DNA of 64,000 nucleotides, taken from Sporomusa malonica. Its GTDB lineage: Bacteria > Bacillota > Negativicutes > Sporomusales > Sporomusaceae. The stretch lies in assembly GCF_041428715.1 (NCBI RefSeq), contig NZ_CP155572.1; one strand, given 5' to 3'. Shown in pieces: positions 31,597 through 40,632 of the stretch. Position numbers and translations under genes: made by a program. Position 1 is the stretch's first letter, and the number at the start of each line of letters is the position of its first letter. The notes beneath the pieces were generated by a model. It was not told the origin of the DNA and searched no databases. It saw nothing but the letters and a program-made list of their open reading frames with translations.

Positions 31597-32946
31597 TCAA
31601 TAATGCTGGTCTTGTTCCTGTCTTATTACATCAGCAATTGTGCCAACAATACGTTCAAGGTCAGGCAGTGACGGGCCTTCAGCCATGACCCTGATTAGGG
31701 CTTCAGTCCCAGAGGGCCGCACTAGTATCCGGCCATTGTCACCTAATTCATCATCACCTGCTTTGATGGCGGCAGTAATGTTAGCGTTGTTTTCCCAGCC
31801 CTCTTTGCTCTTGACTCTGACATTAACTAAGAGTTGTGGAAAGCGTGTCATTACTTTCGCCAAAACGGACATCTTCTTACCGCTTTGCTTGACTGCGGCA
31901 GCAAGTTTCAGCGCGGTGATAATACCATCACCTGTTGTACTGTACTGGTTAAAAATAATATGGCCTGACTGTTCTCCCCCAAGTACCAGGTTGTGCTTTA
32001 GCATGGCTTCAAGCACATAGCGATCACCAACTGGTGTAACCAGGACTTTGCCGCCGGCATTTTTAATGGCTTGATGCAGACCTAGGTTACTCATAACAGT
32101 GGCTACCAGCGTATTATCAGGCAGCGTATTTTGTTTTAGCATTTCTAATGCACAGATCAGCATGATCTGGTCACCATCAACAGTCTCGCCGGTTTCGTCA
32201 ACAGCCAGACAGCGGTCAGCGTCGCCGTCATTGGCTAAGCCTAAATCAGCATTGTGATGAGCTACAGCAGCCTGCAGCTGTTCCAGATGGGTTGAGCCAC
32301 AGCCAGCATTAATATTGATGCCGTCCGGATTGTCGTTAAGGACAATCACCTCTGCACCCAGTTTTCTGAAGGCAGCCGGGGCCGCCTCATAAGCAGCACC
32401 ATTAGCGCAGTCTACGACAATTTTTAGCCCGCTTAAGGAACTCTTTATCGTGCCAACAGCATATTCCACATATTCATCAAGTAAGTCATGTTTTGTAGTA
32501 ATGAAACCAACGCCGTTTGCCGTAGGCCGGGGCATCAAGTCTGCTTCTGCTTCGATTAACTTTTCCAGTTCATCTTCGACAGCATCAGGGAGTTTATAGC
32601 CTGTCCCGGCAAAAAACTTGATACCGTTATCAGGATAGGGGTTGTGGGATGCCGAGATAACAACTCCGGCCTGAGCCCCGTGTTTTCTGGTTAAATAAGC
32701 TACTGCAGGGGTAGGGACAACGCCTAGCAGCACGGCTTCGCCACCGGCTGAGCAGATACCTGCTGCCAATGCCGATTCCAGCATCTGCCCGGAAATCCGG
32801 GTATCGCGTCCGATGTAAAACACCGGGCGTTTATGTTCTTTGCCAAAGTAGTAGGTTGCAGCCCGGCCCATTTTAAAGGCCAGTTCAGGAGTAAGTTCGA
32901 CGTTAGCTAAACCGCGCACGCCATCAGTTCCAAACAGTCTTGCCAT
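31597..32946 (-). CDS. glmM: Phosphoglucosamine mutase
   Basis: A 449-residue enzyme that converts glucosamine-6-phosphate to glucosamine-1-phosphate. The active-site phosphoserine loop (VVISASHNPYPDNG, Ser near 101), the metal loop (NDGDADRCLAVDE), the sugar-binding loop (GGEQSGH) and the C-terminal phosphate-binding RPSGTEALIRVMAEG are all intact. It follows the FAD-dependent protein gene by 35 bp, in the cdaA-cdaR-x-glmM arrangement common in Bacillota, where CdaA activity is coupled to GlmM. Confidence 0.97.
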   Translation of the reverse strand: MARLFGTDGVRGLANVELTPELAFKMGRAATYYFGKEHKRPVFYIGRDTRISGQMLESALAAGICSAGGEAVLLGVVPTPAVAYLTRKHGAQAGVVISASHNPYPDNGIKFFAGTGYKLPDAVEDELEKLIEAEADLMPRPTANGVGFITTKHDLLDEYVEYAVGTIKSSLSGLKIVVDCANGAAYEAAPAAFRKLGAEVIVLNDNPDGININAGCGSTHLEQLQAAVAHHNADLGLANDGDADRCLAVDETGETVDGDQIMLICALEMLKQNTLPDNTLVATVMSNLGLHQAIKNAGGKVLVTPVGDRYVLEAMLKHNLVLGGEQSGHIIFNQYSTTGDGIITALKLAAAVKQSGKKMSVLAKVMTRFPQLLVNVRVKSKEGWENNANITAAIKAGDDELGDNGRILVRPSGTEALIRVMAEGPSLPDLERIVGTIADVIRQEQDQHY

Positions 32947-32981
32947 ATATGTTAAATGCTCCTTTCGGTTATCCAGTTAAG

Positions 32982-34577
32982 TTATGGTTTATATGCCCCA
33001 ATAAAACTAATGGCCGCATTCATCCCGTCAAGCGCTGCGCTCATGATGCCGCCAGCATAACCGGCACCTTCGCCAACAGGATATAGACCTGCAGTGTTAA
33101 TTGAGACAAAATCCTGGCCGCGCGTGAGCCGAACAGGCGCTGAAGTCCTGGTCTCCACACCGGTCATGACAGCACTTGCATGATCAAATCCTCTAATCTT
33201 CCGGCCAAAATCAGGCAACGCCTTAGCCAGCGTAGTAGTGACAAATTCGGGTAAACACTGCCTGAGATCAGCAGGTGTTACACCTGGGCGGTAACTAGGT
33301 TTGACCAGATATTTCGAACTGCCGCTTTTGCCTGCCAGGAAATCTCCGACTGTCTGCGCAGGTGCAGCGTAGTTCTGACCACCTAATTCAAAGGCCAAGC
33401 GTTCATAGCGGCGCTGAAATTCAATGCCATCAAGCACATGTGGGCCATAATCAGCCGGGTTGACAGTCACTGCTATGGCACTGTTGGCAATCCCGGAGTC
33501 ACGCTTATATAAGCTCATACCATTGGTCACTACGCCACCGGTTTCAGAGGCTGCAGCCACGACCAGGCCGCCTGGACACATGCAAAACGAATAGGCCGCC
33601 CGGCCTGTTGCCTTATCCTGGTATACCAGAGCATAATCAGCCGCCCCCAGACGGGGATGACTGGCCGACGGGCCATACTGAGCCTGGTCAATCAGTTCCT
33701 GCGGATGCTCAATACGGACGCCTATCGCAAATGATTTTGCTTCCATGGCAATATGATGTTCATATAACATCTGATAGGTATCACGCGCACTATGGCCGAT
33801 AGCTAAGAACAACGCTTCGCATGGTATAAACCGATTATCATTTATCGTGATGCCGGTGAGCCGTCCATCCTTGGTTTCAACGGCTGTCATCCGGGATTCA
33901 AATTCAACAGCTCCACCCAGTTTGATAATCTGGGTTCGGATATTCTTGACAACTTCCCGTAATTTATCTGTGCCAATATGTGGTTTATGGAGATATTTAA
34001 TCTCCGGCGGTGCACCGGCCGCTATCATAATATCAAGTACCTCAGCCATACGCGGGTCTGTTACCCTGGTAGTCAGCTTGCCATCGGAAAAGGTACCGGC
34101 TCCACCCTCACCAAACTGAACATTGCTGACTTCATCAAGCTTGCCTGTACGCCAAAAATCAGCGATATCCCGGGCACGCTGTTCAACATCCCGCCCCCGT
34201 TCAATCAGTAACGGCTTATAGCCGTGCTTGGCAAGCATATAGGCAGCAAACAAGCCAGCCGGCCCTGCCCCTACCACTACCGGCTGACTACTTAGCGATT
34301 TATCACCAGGCACAATTTCTTCTTTCGCTGCCGGAGCTGTAAGAACAACATCTTTATCGCCGGCTAAACGGGCTAACGCCTGCCCTGGCGGAATCTTTAC
34401 CTCAACTTCAAGGGTATATACAAAGTTAATACTGTGTTTCCGGCGGGCATCAATCGCTCTGCGGATAATGATCACTTGCTTAACAATATCAGCTGCCAAT
34501 TTTAAACGTCTGGCAACAAGCTGCTCAAGCGGCGTCTCATCGGCTAACGGTACGCGAAAGTTACTAATTCTAAGCAA
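32982..34577 (-). CDS. FAD-dependent oxidoreductase (COG2509-like)
   Basis: A 531-residue flavoprotein. An N-terminal region of about 95 residues (RISNFRVPLADETPLEQLVARRL in parts) precedes a Rossmann FAD motif VVVGAGPAGLFAAYMLAKHG at about 100-120, then GGAGTFSDGKLTTR, LAIGHSARDTYQML and a C-terminal FAD contact GLYPVGEGAGYAGGIMSAALDG. Family members are uncharacterised; the fold suggests an oxidoreductase acting on an unknown, possibly quinone- or carotenoid-like, substrate. The start is TTG with GGAG close upstream. Its position between cdaR and glmM interrupts the usual cdaA-cdaR-glmM order. Confidence 0.88.
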   Translation of the reverse strand: MLRISNFRVPLADETPLEQLVARRLKLAADIVKQVIIIRRAIDARRKHSINFVYTLEVEVKIPPGQALARLAGDKDVVLTAPAAKEEIVPGDKSLSSQPVVVGAGPAGLFAAYMLAKHGYKPLLIERGRDVEQRARDIADFWRTGKLDEVSNVQFGEGGAGTFSDGKLTTRVTDPRMAEVLDIMIAAGAPPEIKYLHKPHIGTDKLREVVKNIRTQIIKLGGAVEFESRMTAVETKDGRLTGITINDNRFIPCEALFLAIGHSARDTYQMLYEHHIAMEAKSFAIGVRIEHPQELIDQAQYGPSASHPRLGAADYALVYQDKATGRAAYSFCMCPGGLVVAAASETGGVVTNGMSLYKRDSGIANSAIAVTVNPADYGPHVLDGIEFQRRYERLAFELGGQNYAAPAQTVGDFLAGKSGSSKYLVKPSYRPGVTPADLRQCLPEFVTTTLAKALPDFGRKIRGFDHASAVMTGVETRTSAPVRLTRGQDFVSINTAGLYPVGEGAGYAGGIMSAALDGMNAAISFIGAYKP

Positions 34578-34592
34578 TAGCTCCTGTCTCCT

Positions 34593-35534
34593 TTAACGGG
34601 GTCCGACTCTAATGTTGACGATAACTGTTCCCGGGGTGCCAGTAAGCCCCTCCTGCAACTCAAGCTTAACTTCCCTATCGGTATCTTTACCGATATTGCT
34701 TAGATCGACTGGCTCAGTATAGATGGTTTCAAGCTTATCAACACCCTTGCCTGGCACGGTCTCACGTACCTCTACTTTATTCGGCTGAGTGACAATACTC
34801 TTAATGACAAGGCCTGCCGGCAATTCACCCTGGGTAACAGGTTTTACGTCAAGGACTTTCTTAGTTATCCCGGCAGTCAAGCTAATAACAACCCCGGTTT
34901 TATCTGGGTAAATGGTAAGTCCCTCGACTTCCTTGCCTTCGCGGGTTACCGGCACCAACGGCGCACCTACCGTAAAGTCAGTATTTTTGCCTGACAAATC
35001 GGCGACAGCAACAACCTTTTCTACCGTACCCACGAGGTTTTTTGGCCCTTCAAGGGTCACCTGATCATGAGATGCGGCCACTTTTCCTACCACAGCCCCT
35101 TTGGCAGGGGTGCCACTCAGCCTGACCTCAACAGGTACCTGGCGGCTAATCGTGGTATCAAGTCTCAGTTGAATTTTGTCAGGGTTGATTTCGACCAGTT
35201 CCAGACTTGCGGGCAAAGCTGCACTGACTTTGATATTATGCCGCCCTTCAGTTAAGCCTTTGCCATCAATATAGGCCTTGAGGTCCTGGTTAAGCACTCC
35301 GGCCACAATGCTGCGCGGGCCGCGAACTTTTACCCTGACTGTATCAGGTGCATCAACAACTACATAGCTTGTGGCAACATTACGGACTTCCAGCGGAATA
35401 GTAAACGACGATTCAATCGGCGGATTTTGCTCGTTCATGACATACAGCCATAATACAACCGCCAATATAATGGCAAAAATTTTAGGTGTAATATTTTTAG
35501 TTTCTCCTGATGCTTTAAAAAACTTGTCAAACAT
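34593..35534 (-). CDS. cdaR: CdaR (YbbR-domain) regulator of diadenylate cyclase
   Basis: A 313-residue protein with one N-terminal membrane segment (IFAIILAVVLWLYVMNEQNPP) and a long exported part made of about three or four YbbR repeats, each with a pattern like PVEVRNVATSYVVVDAPDTV or PVEVRLSGTPAKG. CdaR binds CdaA at the membrane and modulates c-di-AMP synthesis, probably in step with cell-wall state. Its start overlaps the cdaA stop by one base, so translation is likely coupled. Confidence 0.93.
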   Translation of the reverse strand: MFDKFFKASGETKNITPKIFAIILAVVLWLYVMNEQNPPIESSFTIPLEVRNVATSYVVVDAPDTVRVKVRGPRSIVAGVLNQDLKAYIDGKGLTEGRHNIKVSAALPASLELVEINPDKIQLRLDTTISRQVPVEVRLSGTPAKGAVVGKVAASHDQVTLEGPKNLVGTVEKVVAVADLSGKNTDFTVGAPLVPVTREGKEVEGLTIYPDKTGVVISLTAGITKKVLDVKPVTQGELPAGLVIKSIVTQPNKVEVRETVPGKGVDKLETIYTEPVDLSNIGKDTDREVKLELQEGLTGTPGTVIVNIRVGPR

Positions 35535-36349
35535 TATGACGGCCTCCAGCTGAATAACTCGCTAAGCGAAGAGGTTTTGGCGATAAATAGCGGCGCAAGC
35601 TGTTCCTTGAGTTTTTCAGCATCCATATACCGGTGCAGTCTGCCGCCCCTGGCCAGCGAAATGATACCGGTCTCTTCGCTAACAACAATGACAACAGCGT
35701 CAGTTTGTTCGCTGATGCCAATCGCCGCCCGGTGTCTTGTGCCCAGTTCTTTGTTAAGGCTCCGGTCGTCAGACAAAGGCAATAAACACCCTGCAGCCTG
35801 TACCCGGTTGCCACGGATAATGACAGCACCATCATGGAGTGGCGTATTCGGAATAAAAATGTTAATTAAAAATTCGCTTGATACCAGCCCGTCCACTTTG
35901 ATGCCTGTTTCAATATAATCATTAAGTCCGGTTTCGCGCTCAATTACCATAAGCGCCCCTATTTTGTTTTTTGACAGATCTGTGACCGTTCTGGCCAGTT
36001 CGTCAAATAAAGTTTCCTTTTCCTCAGCGTTTAATTGAGCGCTATTGTGGAAAAAGCGGCCCCGTCCCAGCTGCTCAAGTGCCCGCCTAAGCTCAGGCTG
36101 GAAAACAACAGGCAGCGCGACAAGCACAACAGTCATTGTCTTCTGGAGCAGCCAGTTAATAACATTAAGGCCCAGCCATTTGCTGACAAGCGTCGCCAAT
36201 AAAAGGACAACAAGACCTTTCAGGAGCGCTACAGCCCGGGTGCCACTAATCATAATATAGAGTTTATATAAAAAGTAAGCGACAATCACCATGTCGATAA
36301 TATCTAGGAAACTTATTGTAGAAATTATTCCCCGTATTTGCAATAACAT
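35534..36349 (-). CDS. cdaA: Membrane diadenylate cyclase CdaA
   Basis: A 271-residue enzyme that makes c-di-AMP from two ATP. Three N-terminal membrane helices (about 12-95) are followed by a DAC domain with the catalytic DGA at 173-175 and RHR at 205-207 (GTRHRAAIG). I chose the ATG at 36349, which has GAGGTG 6 nt upstream. It is the first gene of the cdaA-cdaR-FAD protein-glmM unit. c-di-AMP controls potassium uptake and wall stress responses in Bacillota. Confidence 0.96.
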   Translation of the reverse strand: MLLQIRGIISTISFLDIIDMVIVAYFLYKLYIMISGTRAVALLKGLVVLLLATLVSKWLGLNVINWLLQKTMTVVLVALPVVFQPELRRALEQLGRGRFFHNSAQLNAEEKETLFDELARTVTDLSKNKIGALMVIERETGLNDYIETGIKVDGLVSSEFLINIFIPNTPLHDGAVIIRGNRVQAAGCLLPLSDDRSLNKELGTRHRAAIGISEQTDAVVIVVSEETGIISLARGGRLHRYMDAEKLKEQLAPLFIAKTSSLSELFSWRPS

Positions 36350-36483
36350 GCTACACACCTCAAGCAGGAGTAAAACCCCAGGTTAACTATATTTGTATTC
36401 TACCCAATATCAGGAAAACCTTTAAGCTAATTGGCTGTTATAAAAAATTTATATAAAAAAGTGCAATGAAAGTTAGATATTAA

Positions 36484-36513
36484 ATTAGGCTTGTGCCTGG
36501 GCACAAGCCTAAT
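36484..36513 (-). terminator. Terminator after ilvE
   Basis: ATTAGGCTTGTGC / GCACAAGCCTAAT with a 4-nt loop; on the minus strand it is followed by TTAATAT. It closes the arg-ilvE transcript. Confidence 0.75.
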
Positions 36514-36538
36514 TCTCTCACAAGTGTATACACCCAGT

Positions 36539-37612
36539 TTACAGCTTAGTAACTTCATCAACCCAACCGAACTTGTCAGCTACACGCCCTTGCTGAATAC
36601 CGGTAATGTAGTCAAACAATTTTTGCGAAGTCTCGCCTGTTTGGTTATTATTAATGACGATATTCTTGCCATTCCACGATAGCTCGCCAACGGGAGAGAT
36701 AACAGCAGCTGTGCCTGAACCAAATACCTCTTTCAGGCGACCTTCTGCGTGGGCGGCAAATACTTCATCAATAGAAATGCGGCGTTCGGATACTTTCATC
36801 CCCCAGTCTTTAGCAACCTGAATAACCGAGCGGCGGGTAATGCCGTTCAAGATACTGCCGTTGAGTTCCGGGGTGATAATTTCGTCGTCAATCTTAAAGA
36901 AGATGTTCATGGTGCCCACTTCTTCAACATATTTCTGTTCAAGCGCATCAAGCCACAGCACCTGGGTGAAGCCCTCTTTTTTGGCTTCTTCCGAGGCTTT
37001 CAGGCTAGCAGCATAGTTGGCCGGCGTCTTGGCTTCGCCGAGACCACCTTTAACTGCGCGCACATAATTCTCTTCAACCTTAATTTTGACAGGTTTGAAT
37101 CCTGAAGCGTAGTAAGCGCCGACTGGTGAGAGAATAATGAATAATTTGTATTGATCGGCTACCTTTACTCCAACAAAGGGATCAACAGAAATGACGAACG
37201 GACGGATGTACAGCGAGGTTCCCAGTGATTTTGGCACCCACTCTTTATCAATTTCGATCAATTTCTTCAGCCCTGCATGAAGCAATTTAACATCCATTTG
37301 CGGGATACTCAAAATATCAGCCGAATTGTTAAAGCGGTTTAGGTGATCAACGGGGCGATACATCGTCACACGGTTATCTTCCGTGCAAAAGGCTTTCATA
37401 CCTTCGAAGATTGCCTGACCATAATGCAGCACCATAGCAGCCGGAGAAATGTCAAAGTCGCCATATGGAACGATGCGGGCATTGTACCAGCCTCTGCCTG
37501 ATTCATAGTCCAGCACAAACATGTGATCAGTAAAAATCTTACCAAAACCAAGTTTGTCATCAGAGGGAAGTGTGCCGCGTTTATCAGCCAGTGTAACAGC
37601 AATATCAGTCAT
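36539..37612 (-). CDS. ilvE: Branched-chain amino acid aminotransferase
   Basis: A 357-residue PLP enzyme that makes the final step to Leu, Ile and Val. The larger-type BCAT signatures are visible: HYGQAIFEGMKAF, the catalytic Lys in the segment NYAASLKASEEAKKEGFTQVLWL, EVGTMNIFF and the C-terminal FGSGTAAVISPVG. Length is right for the family. It starts 36 bp after argH, so it is probably read from the arginine operon; alternatively a promoter inside the argH end may serve it. GGAGG precedes the ATG. Confidence 0.95.
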   Translation of the reverse strand: MTDIAVTLADKRGTLPSDDKLGFGKIFTDHMFVLDYESGRGWYNARIVPYGDFDISPAAMVLHYGQAIFEGMKAFCTEDNRVTMYRPVDHLNRFNNSADILSIPQMDVKLLHAGLKKLIEIDKEWVPKSLGTSLYIRPFVISVDPFVGVKVADQYKLFIILSPVGAYYASGFKPVKIKVEENYVRAVKGGLGEAKTPANYAASLKASEEAKKEGFTQVLWLDALEQKYVEEVGTMNIFFKIDDEIITPELNGSILNGITRRSVIQVAKDWGMKVSERRISIDEVFAAHAEGRLKEVFGSGTAAVISPVGELSWNGKNIVINNNQTGETSQKLFDYITGIQQGRVADKFGWVDEVTKL

Positions 37613-37648
37613 GTTAACAGGCCTCCTTGGGTTGTATATTTATGGATA

Positions 37649-39064
37649 TTATAGTTTGATTTTTGTATACATGTCAAGGCGTTTTTGTTGTTTCTCCATA
37701 ATGGACTTGGCAACAGTGACAGCTTGTCCAACCTGAGCGGGCGATGTGCCACCTAAGGAGTTACGGGCCGACACACAGGTTTCAATCGTAATGGCATCTA
37801 AAATAGTGTCGTCAAATAGCGGCGAAAACTGTTTAAATTCTTCTAGCGTCAAATCTGTCAGTGTTTTTTGTTCTCCTAAGCAATAGGCTACGCATTTACC
37901 GACAACTTCATGCGCCTGACGGAAGGGTAAACCCTTTTTAACAAGATAATCAGCCATATCTGTTGCATTGGAAAAATCAGTTTTGAGCGCCTGCCGCATT
38001 GTACCAGAATTGACCTTCATGCCTCTCAACATGGCAGCATATACTGTCAGGCTGAATTTGACAGTATCTATAGTGTCAAACAGGCCTTCTTTATCTTCCT
38101 GCAAATCTTTGTTGTATGCCAGTGGTAAACCTTTTGCCACTGTCAGCATGGCCATCAAATGACCGAATACCCGACCGGTCTTGCCTCGCACCAACTCGGC
38201 AACATCCGGGTTTTTCTTCTGCGGCATAATGCTTGAGCCAGTGCAATGGGCATCGTCAAGTTCTATAAAGGAGAACTCGGTTGAAGACCACAGAATGATT
38301 TCTTCACTTAACCGGCTCAGATGCATCATTAAGATTGACGCAAACGACAAAAATTCCAGGATATAATCCCGGTCACTGACAGCATCAATGCTGTTCTCAT
38401 AGATTCGTCCAAACTTTAGATCATTCGCAACAAGTTCCCGGTCAATGGGGAATGTAGTACCAGCCAAAGCGCCTGCTCCGAGCGGCATAATATCGGCTGA
38501 CTCCCATACCCCGCCCAAGCGTCTGAAGTCACGCTCAAACATGAAGAAGTAGGCCATCATATGATGGGCAAATAGTATGGGCTGCGCCCGCTGCAGATGG
38601 GTGTAGCCTGGCATAATTGTTTCAGGGTATCTATGGGCAGTATCCAGAACGGCCTGTTCTAAGTCAAAAAGCAGCGTACCAATCTCGGCCACTTGCTCAC
38701 GCACATACATATGAGTATCAAGTGCTACCTGGTCGTTACGGCTGCGTGCTGTATGAAGCCGTCCGCCAGCCGGGCCGATGCGCTCGGTTAGGCGTTTTTC
38801 AATATTCATATGGATGTCTTCAAGCGACACTTCAAAGCTGAAGTTACCTGCTTCAATATCTGCGAGTATGCCGGTTAGTCCGCCAATAATGAGCTTGGCA
38901 TCCTCCTGGCTGATTATACCGCACTTAGCCAGCATGTTAGCGTGGGCGATGCTGCCAGCAATATCCTGGCGGTACATGCGGCTATCAAAAGAAATGGAGG
39001 AGGTAAACTCCTCCACCATAACATCAGTGTTTTTGGCGAAACGTCCGCCCCATAGTTTACTCAT
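37649..39064 (-). CDS. argH: Argininosuccinate lyase
   Basis: A 471-residue enzyme of the fumarase/aspartase superfamily that splits argininosuccinate to arginine and fumarate. The signature GSSIMPQKKNPD with its catalytic Ser, the opening KLWGGRF and the segment HTARSRNDQVALD are present. Its start overlaps the argG stop by 8 bp, so the two are translationally coupled. Confidence 0.98.
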   Translation of the reverse strand: MSKLWGGRFAKNTDVMVEEFTSSISFDSRMYRQDIAGSIAHANMLAKCGIISQEDAKLIIGGLTGILADIEAGNFSFEVSLEDIHMNIEKRLTERIGPAGGRLHTARSRNDQVALDTHMYVREQVAEIGTLLFDLEQAVLDTAHRYPETIMPGYTHLQRAQPILFAHHMMAYFFMFERDFRRLGGVWESADIMPLGAGALAGTTFPIDRELVANDLKFGRIYENSIDAVSDRDYILEFLSFASILMMHLSRLSEEIILWSSTEFSFIELDDAHCTGSSIMPQKKNPDVAELVRGKTGRVFGHLMAMLTVAKGLPLAYNKDLQEDKEGLFDTIDTVKFSLTVYAAMLRGMKVNSGTMRQALKTDFSNATDMADYLVKKGLPFRQAHEVVGKCVAYCLGEQKTLTDLTLEEFKQFSPLFDDTILDAITIETCVSARNSLGGTSPAQVGQAVTVAKSIMEKQQKRLDMYTKIKL

Positions 39065-40280
39065 CTGTTTTCTTGGCCTCAGCTTTCATCATGGCCCGGA
39101 CCTTGAGCGGCAGTCCGAACAGGTTAATAAAGCCCTCTGCATCGCCATGGTTATATAATTCTTCGCTATCGCCAAAAGTTACAATTTTTTCGTTATAGAG
39201 TGAGTATGGCGATTTAGCGCCGGCACTCATGATGTTGCCTTTGTAGAGTTTCATGCGGACAGTACCGGTAACAGTCTGCTGCGTGGAGTCAACAAATGCG
39301 TCAAGCGCTTCACGGAGCGGGGCAAACCACATGCCGTCATACACTAGTTCAGCATATTTAATCGCAACTTGTTCTTTATAATGCATAGTGGCCCGGTCAA
39401 GGGTTAAGTACTCTAATTCGCGGTGGGCATAGTATAAAATAGCTCCGCCTGGATTTTCGTACACACCCCGGGATTTCATACCAACAAGGCGGTTTTCGAC
39501 GATATCGGCAATACCAATACCATTGGCTGCCCCAATTTCGTTAAGTTTGGTGAGAAGGGCTACTGCATCCAGCTTAACACCGTCTACAGTTACGGGGATG
39601 CCTTTTTCAAAGCCAACTTCAATATAGAGGGGCTTGTCAGGAGCTTTTTCCGGCGGGGTAGTAATCAGATACACATCATCTTGCGGCTCATTGGCTGGAT
39701 TCTCCAAGTCAGCGCCTTCATGGCTTAAGTGCCAGATGTTACGGTCCATGCTGTAAGGGCGAGCTTTGGAAACAGGCACAGGAATGCCATGCTTTTCGGC
39801 GTAATCAATGGCATCTTCGCGGGAGCGGATGTCCCACAACCGCCAAGGAGCAATGATTTTAAGGTGAGGAGCCAGTGCTTTTACGGTAAGCTCGAAACGC
39901 ACCTGGTCGTTGCCTTTGCCTGTTGCACCGTGACAGATGGCATCAGCGCCTTCTTTCAAGGCAATGTCAACAAGAGCCTTGGCAATAATGGGACGAGCAA
40001 AGGAAGTACCTAACAGGTATTTGCCTTCATATACTGCGCCTGCCTTAAGAGTCGGCCAAACATAGCTTTCAACAAACTCGGCAGTCAGATCTTCAATATA
40101 TACCTTGCTGGCGCCCGACTTAATCGCCTTTTCGCGGACAGGAGCCAGTTCGTCTCCCTGACCAACATCAGCGCACATAGCAATAACTTCACAGCCGTAG
40201 TTTTCTTTGAGCCAAGGGATAATAACCGAGGTGTCCAAGCCACCGGAGTAGGCCAGTACAACCTTTTTGATGTCACTCAT
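39057..40280 (-). CDS. argG: Argininosuccinate synthase
   Basis: A 407-residue enzyme that joins citrulline and aspartate using ATP. The P-loop-like AYSGGLDTS near the N-terminus and GCHGATGKGNDQVRFE (as CHGATGKGNDQVRFE) mark the ATP and citrulline sites. GGAGG precedes the ATG. In contrast to the tight joints elsewhere, a 352-bp repeat-bearing gap separates it from argF, and the minus strand there has a possible promoter (TGGACA, 17 bp, TAAACT), so it may be partly independent. Confidence 0.98.
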   Translation of the reverse strand: MSDIKKVVLAYSGGLDTSVIIPWLKENYGCEVIAMCADVGQGDELAPVREKAIKSGASKVYIEDLTAEFVESYVWPTLKAGAVYEGKYLLGTSFARPIIAKALVDIALKEGADAICHGATGKGNDQVRFELTVKALAPHLKIIAPWRLWDIRSREDAIDYAEKHGIPVPVSKARPYSMDRNIWHLSHEGADLENPANEPQDDVYLITTPPEKAPDKPLYIEVGFEKGIPVTVDGVKLDAVALLTKLNEIGAANGIGIADIVENRLVGMKSRGVYENPGGAILYYAHRELEYLTLDRATMHYKEQVAIKYAELVYDGMWFAPLREALDAFVDSTQQTVTGTVRMKLYKGNIMSAGAKSPYSLYNEKIVTFGDSEELYNHGDAEGFINLFGLPLKVRAMMKAEAKKTDE

Positions 40281-40502
40281 TATGGTTTGCCTCCTATTGT
40301 CTATATGGTTTCCTAGGTTTTCCTATTGTAAAGTTTACAGGAATCAGGTGAAATTGTCCAGTTACAATGGGTTGTTTACTATAAACTGTTAGTATGTCAA
40401 AGGAACCGTCCCCGTGACAGAGATTGCCACGCTTTCGCTCGCAATGACTGGCGCTGGAGTTTGGGTCGGTACTCCCGTAACCAAAATAGCTATGAATAGC
40501 CG
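40281..40502. repeat. argF-argG gap: REP-like end and GTCATTGCGAGCG-type element
   Basis: Contains AACCGTCCCC (40404-40413), matching the REP-like ends at 28 kb and 43.8 kb, and a short palindromic unit GATTGCCACGC...GCGTGG-type sequence at 40421-40449 whose complement reads GTCATTGCGAGCGAAAGCG, resembling a repeat spread widely among bacteria. A 13-bp palindrome TGTAAAGTTTACA lies at 40327-40339, near argG. No gene is present. Confidence 0.6.
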
Positions 40503-40621
40503 GAACTTGTTAGAAATGTCCAGATGCGAGGCGCGACGAGGAGGCGAAGCGCGGCGTACACGTAGTACGTAAGCGAGCCCCCGCAGGAGCAACGAAGCAG
40601 ATGGGCGTTTATAACAAGTTC
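40503..40621. repeat. Hairpin repeat B, copy 1
   Basis: About 119 bp. The outer arms (GAACTTGTTA / TAACAAGTTC) and inner arms (CCAGATGC / GCAGATGG) pair, and the tip is CGTAC-N5-GTACG, so the whole element folds into one long imperfect hairpin. It starts 11 bp after the argF stop. The internal sequence is shared with copy 2 at 45099, but the outer arms differ and still pair. Confidence 0.85.
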
Positions 40622-40632
40622 TATTGTACTTG

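Noticed and set aside
40327..40339. TGTAAAGTTTACA palindrome as an argG operator
   Set aside because: A perfect 13-bp palindrome, but it does not resemble an ARG box and has no second copy; left as a note.
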